From positions 310,001 through 374,000 of the forward strand of contig CAWGZY010000003.1 of NCBI GenBank assembly GCA_963827085.1: a stretch of 64,000 nt of DNA, written 5' to 3'. Shown one piece after another: positions 61,166 through 64,000 of this stretch (the first letter of the stretch is position 1; the number at the start of each line of letters is the position of its first letter). The position numbers and the translations under genes were made by a program. The notes under the pieces were generated by a model. It made no database searches. It had not been told where the DNA came from and worked only from the letters and a program-made list of their open reading frames with translations. This stretch comes from JAGVPT01 sp963827085 (lineage in GTDB: Bacteria > Bacteroidota > Ignavibacteria > UBA10030 > UBA8401).

Positions 61166-62806
61166 ATGAAATTTTTGAACCTGCTCGCTTTCCGCGTGTT
61201 TTTGATCATCCTCTTCGTCATGCTGGTCGGAACGGCAGTCCTCACAAAGCTTAGCGTCGATCATCAGGCGGAACAATATTTGCGCGATGCTATCCTGGGA
61301 GCAAATCGTATTGGCGACGTCATCAAACGGTCGACGAATTACAGCATGATGCTGAATCGCCAGGAAGATATCCATCAGATCATCAACACCATCGGCAATG
61401 AACCGGGTATTGAAGCTATCCGTATCTATGACAAAAAGGGAACAATCAAGCTTTCAACTGTTGCGGGAGAAGTCGGAACGTACGTGAACATGAACGGCGA
61501 AGCGTGCAACGCATGCCATTCCGCCGGCAAAGCGCCTCTCTCACCCAATCCGCGTGAATTGAGCCGCATCTTTTCTTCCCCGAAAGGTTACAGAGTGTTA
61601 GGGATGATCGTCCCGATCAAGAACGACTCTACATGTTCGACAGCTGATTGTCATGCTCACGCATCGTCGCAAACCATCCTCGGAGTACTCGATGTCATGA
61701 TGCCGCTGCGGGACATCGATGCAAACCTGGCAAGTTTGAACCGGTCTCAATACTTGAATGCTCTATTCATGTTTTTTGTGATGACAACATTCGTCGGCAT
61801 TTTTATATGGATCGTTGTGAACATTCCTGTCCACAAATTGACTCTTGGAACTCAGGAAATTACAAAGGGGAATTTGGATTATCGGATATCTGCAAGGTCG
61901 AGCGACGAAATCGGCAGGCTCGCGACGTCGTTCAACCAGATGGCCGATGAATTGAAGCGGGCGAGGAACGAGTTAACGCAGTGGGCACAAACCCTGGAGG
62001 GGCGTGTCGCACAAAAGACAGAAGAATTGCGGCGGGCGCATGCCAATATGGTCCAGATGGAAAAAATGGTCTCGCTCGGAAAGCTTGCTTCGACCGTCGC
62101 CCATGAACTCAACAACCCTCTCGAGGGAGTGCTGACATACGCCAAACTCCTCAAGAAAATGGTGAAAGAAGGAGTGCAAACACCAGAGACGGTAGAAGAA
62201 ATTCAAAGCGAACTTTCGATCATTGCGGACGAGACTGCCCGATGCGGAAACATCGTGAAGAACCTGCTTCTCTTTTCCAAACAGAAAGTCGGCGAATTTA
62301 TCGAAGCGGATATTCGGACGACGATTGAGCGGTCGCTGAATCTTATCGACCATCATTTGAAGATACATAACATTACCCTGGAAACGGATTTTCAACGAGA
62401 ACCCCTGATGCTCTTCTGTGCCCCCCAACAGCTAGAGCAGGCTCTTCTTGCAATTGAGATCAATGCTATCGAAGCGATGCCCGAAGGGGGATCTCTAAAA
62501 GTGGAGGCGCATCATTCCGCAGCCGCCGACGCAATCCACATTACTGTCGCCGACACCGGGATAGGGATTCCGGATGATGCCTTGCCGCACATTTTTGAAC
62601 CTTTTTTCACGACGAAAGAAAACGGAAAAGGAACGGGACTCGGTCTCGCTGTCGTCTACGGAATCATCGAACGCCACGGCGGAACCATCGATGTCCAATC
62701 GAAACTTCATGGGGGAACAACTTTTACACTACTCTTACCCCGCACAGCTACTCAAGTACCGAACAACGCTTCGCCACCTTCACTTACTCTTGACAACAAA
62801 CCATGA
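61166..62806 (+). CDS. Membrane histidine kinase with heme-binding sensor domain
   Basis: The ATG at 61166 (GTGGAGA upstream) gives 546 residues. A membrane helix (FRVFLIILFVMLVGTAVLTK) is followed by a periplasmic domain with two heme-c motifs, CNACH (114-118) and CSTADCH (157-163), a second helix (ALFMFFVMTTFVGIFIWIVV), a HAMP linker, HisKA with SLGKLASTVAHELNNPLEGV and HATPase with EINAIEAMPEGG, DTGIGIPDD and GTGLGLAVVYG. I infer sensing of redox state or a gas ligand through heme. The stop overlaps the next start (ATGA). The pair forms a two-component system. Confidence 0.9.
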   Translation: MKFLNLLAFRVFLIILFVMLVGTAVLTKLSVDHQAEQYLRDAILGANRIGDVIKRSTNYSMMLNRQEDIHQIINTIGNEPGIEAIRIYDKKGTIKLSTVAGEVGTYVNMNGEACNACHSAGKAPLSPNPRELSRIFSSPKGYRVLGMIVPIKNDSTCSTADCHAHASSQTILGVLDVMMPLRDIDANLASLNRSQYLNALFMFFVMTTFVGIFIWIVVNIPVHKLTLGTQEITKGNLDYRISARSSDEIGRLATSFNQMADELKRARNELTQWAQTLEGRVAQKTEELRRAHANMVQMEKMVSLGKLASTVAHELNNPLEGVLTYAKLLKKMVKEGVQTPETVEEIQSELSIIADETARCGNIVKNLLLFSKQKVGEFIEADIRTTIERSLNLIDHHLKIHNITLETDFQREPLMLFCAPQQLEQALLAIEINAIEAMPEGGSLKVEAHHSAAADAIHITVADTGIGIPDDALPHIFEPFFTTKENGKGTGLGLAVVYGIIERHGGTIDVQSKLHGGTTFTLLLPRTATQVPNNASPPSLTLDNKP

Positions 62807-64000
62807 ACGACAAATCAATTAAACAGAACAGCCTCCTTATTGTCGACGACGAGCTTGTCGTGCGCGATTCACTTTCCAAGTGGTTCAAGCAGGACGGTTA
62901 TCGTGTTGATACGGCAGAGGACGCAAGTCATGCAATTAAAAAAATGAATGATGGCCCGTGGAACGTCATCCTTCTCGACATCAAGATGCCCGGGATGAGC
63001 GGACTTGAATTGCAGAAACGATTGAGGGAAATCGACCCTTCGATCAGCACCATCATGATCACTGCATTCGCTTCGGTAGAAAGCGCGGTGCAGGCCTTAA
63101 AGGAAGGAGCGTTCGATTACGTTACAAAGCCGGTCGACCCCGATCATCTCTCCCATCTCGTCACCAATGCACTTCGTCAAAAGAAACTCGCCGAAGAGAA
63201 CGCCCAATTGCATGAACACATTTCTGAAATGGCACAGGGAGACGAGATCGTCGGCAACAGCCCGCAGATGAAAAAAGTCATCGAACTTGCAAAAACGGTA
63301 GCACAAACCGATACAACAGTGATGATCCGGGGAGAAAGCGGGTCGGGAAAAGAGTTGATCGCTCGCGCTATTCACGTCAACAGCCCGCGGCGGTACTTCC
63401 CAATTATCGCGGTGAACTGCGGCGCCGTGCCGGAGACCCTCCTCGAAAGCGAACTTTTTGGACATGAAAAGGGGGCATTCACCGGCGCGCAGTACCGGCG
63501 CAAAGGGAAATTTGAAATGGCCGACGGCGGGACGATTTTCCTCGATGAAATCGGAACCATATCCCAAAAAATGCAAGTGCAGCTCCTCCGCGTTATCGAG
63601 TCAAAACAATTTACGCGTGTCGGAGGGAACGAAGTCATTCACAGTGATTTCAGAATTATTTGCGCAACCAACCGCGACCTCGAGGAAGCGGTAAAAGAAG
63701 GAACATTTCGCGAAGACCTCTATTACAGGCTCAACGTATTCGCGGTGTTCATTCCACCGATCAGGGAACGAAGGGCCGACATTCCTCTTCTCGTCCAGCA
63801 TTTTCTCAAAAAATATTCCTCCATCATGAACAAGCCGATAAACGAAGTAACGCCCGATACCATGGATCTGCTTGTCCGGTACGATTGGCCGGGCAACGTA
63901 CGAGAATTGGAGAACGTGATCGAGCGCGCAATGGTGCTTGCGAAACCTCCCGCGATTCGACCGGACGACTTGCCGTTCCAACTTGGTGTGAATCATCACG
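62803..64000 (+). CDS. NtrC-family sigma-54-dependent response regulator (partial)
   Basis: The gene is cut by the window end (about 399 residues visible). The receiver domain has SLLIVDDELVVRDSL, the phosphoacceptor in VILLDIKMPGMSG, and Lys in FDYVTKPV. The AAA+ domain has RGESGSGKELIARA (Walker A), GAFTGAQYRRKGKFE (sigma-54 contact loop), GGTIFLDEIGTIS (Walker B) and YDWPGNVRELENVIERAMVL. The C-terminal HTH lies beyond the window. It is coupled to the heme kinase and probably activates the upstream sigma-54 promoters. Confidence 0.93.
   Translation, partial: MNDKSIKQNSLLIVDDELVVRDSLSKWFKQDGYRVDTAEDASHAIKKMNDGPWNVILLDIKMPGMSGLELQKRLREIDPSISTIMITAFASVESAVQALKEGAFDYVTKPVDPDHLSHLVTNALRQKKLAEENAQLHEHISEMAQGDEIVGNSPQMKKVIELAKTVAQTDTTVMIRGESGSGKELIARAIHVNSPRRYFPIIAVNCGAVPETLLESELFGHEKGAFTGAQYRRKGKFEMADGGTIFLDEIGTISQKMQVQLLRVIESKQFTRVGGNEVIHSDFRIICATNRDLEEAVKEGTFREDLYYRLNVFAVFIPPIRERRADIPLLVQHFLKKYSSIMNKPINEVTPDTMDLLVRYDWPGNVRELENVIERAMVLAKPPAIRPDDLPFQLGVNHH

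Noticed and set aside
1..64000. CRISPR array
   Set aside because: No regularly spaced short direct repeats were seen; the repeats present are dispersed inverted-repeat elements.

Overview
The window looks like chromosome from a member of the Bacteroidota-Chlorobiota lineage, most like Ignavibacteria and relatives. Four secreted proteins end in the NYPNPFN-type C-terminal sorting domain used with type IX secretion. There is a TonB-dependent receptor with a carboxypeptidase-like plug extension, a tricorn-type protease, and an electron-bifurcating-type [FeFe]-hydrogenase, which suggests an anaerobic or facultative fermenting or respiring cell. I could not run a database search, so the lineage is an inference from gene content.

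Layout. Bases 1-2.9 kb hold a secreted propeller protein. About 3.2-18 kb is an accessory region: an AT-rich gene fusing a spore-photoproduct-lyase-like radical SAM domain to an MCM-like AAA+ ATPase, a second SplB-like radical SAM protein, and a tandem array of small integrative elements. The central element (10576-15477) is bounded by identical 22-bp direct repeats that match the 5' end of a tRNA-Gly gene. It carries integrase, excisionase-like, HUH replication and cargo genes. A neighbouring integrase on the left and a rep remnant plus a second cargo operon on the right show that related elements stacked here. From 18 to 23 kb come a TerB-like protein, an EamA transporter and a TonB receptor. 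The hydABC-type operon (23.5-29 kb) has an unusual NuoF-GltD fusion. From 29 to 37 kb lie three sorting-domain proteins (one frameshifted), an SDR dehydrogenase and a PfkB kinase. From 37 to 42 kb is a TetR-EmrA-EmrB-TolC efflux operon, and from 42 to 55 kb nth, addBA, a thioesterase, a tricorn protease and an amidase.

The right end (55.5-64 kb) holds a frameshifted TonB_C-parvulin lipoprotein gene, then an apparent unit of two GcvH-like membrane proteins, a HybA-like ferredoxin, a HybB/NrfD-like quinone-side membrane protein, a third degenerate GcvH-like protein, a histidine kinase with two c-type heme motifs in its sensor domain, and an NtrC-type sigma-54 activator cut by the window end. 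Candidate sigma-54 promoters lie before the first GcvH-like gene and before the kinase. I infer a redox-sensing, sigma-54-controlled membrane electron-transfer module.

Short repeats are scattered between and inside genes: a MITE-like family with TTGAGACATCTGAA ends, a GC-rich palindrome family that also sits in frame inside two sorting-domain proteins, a 196-bp element with GTGGCA ends and a CCACGAAGGACACGAAG-type inverted repeat. The strongest candidates for undescribed biology are the radical SAM-MCM fusion, the tandem integrative elements with exchangeable cargo, and the GcvH-like/HybAB/heme-kinase module.
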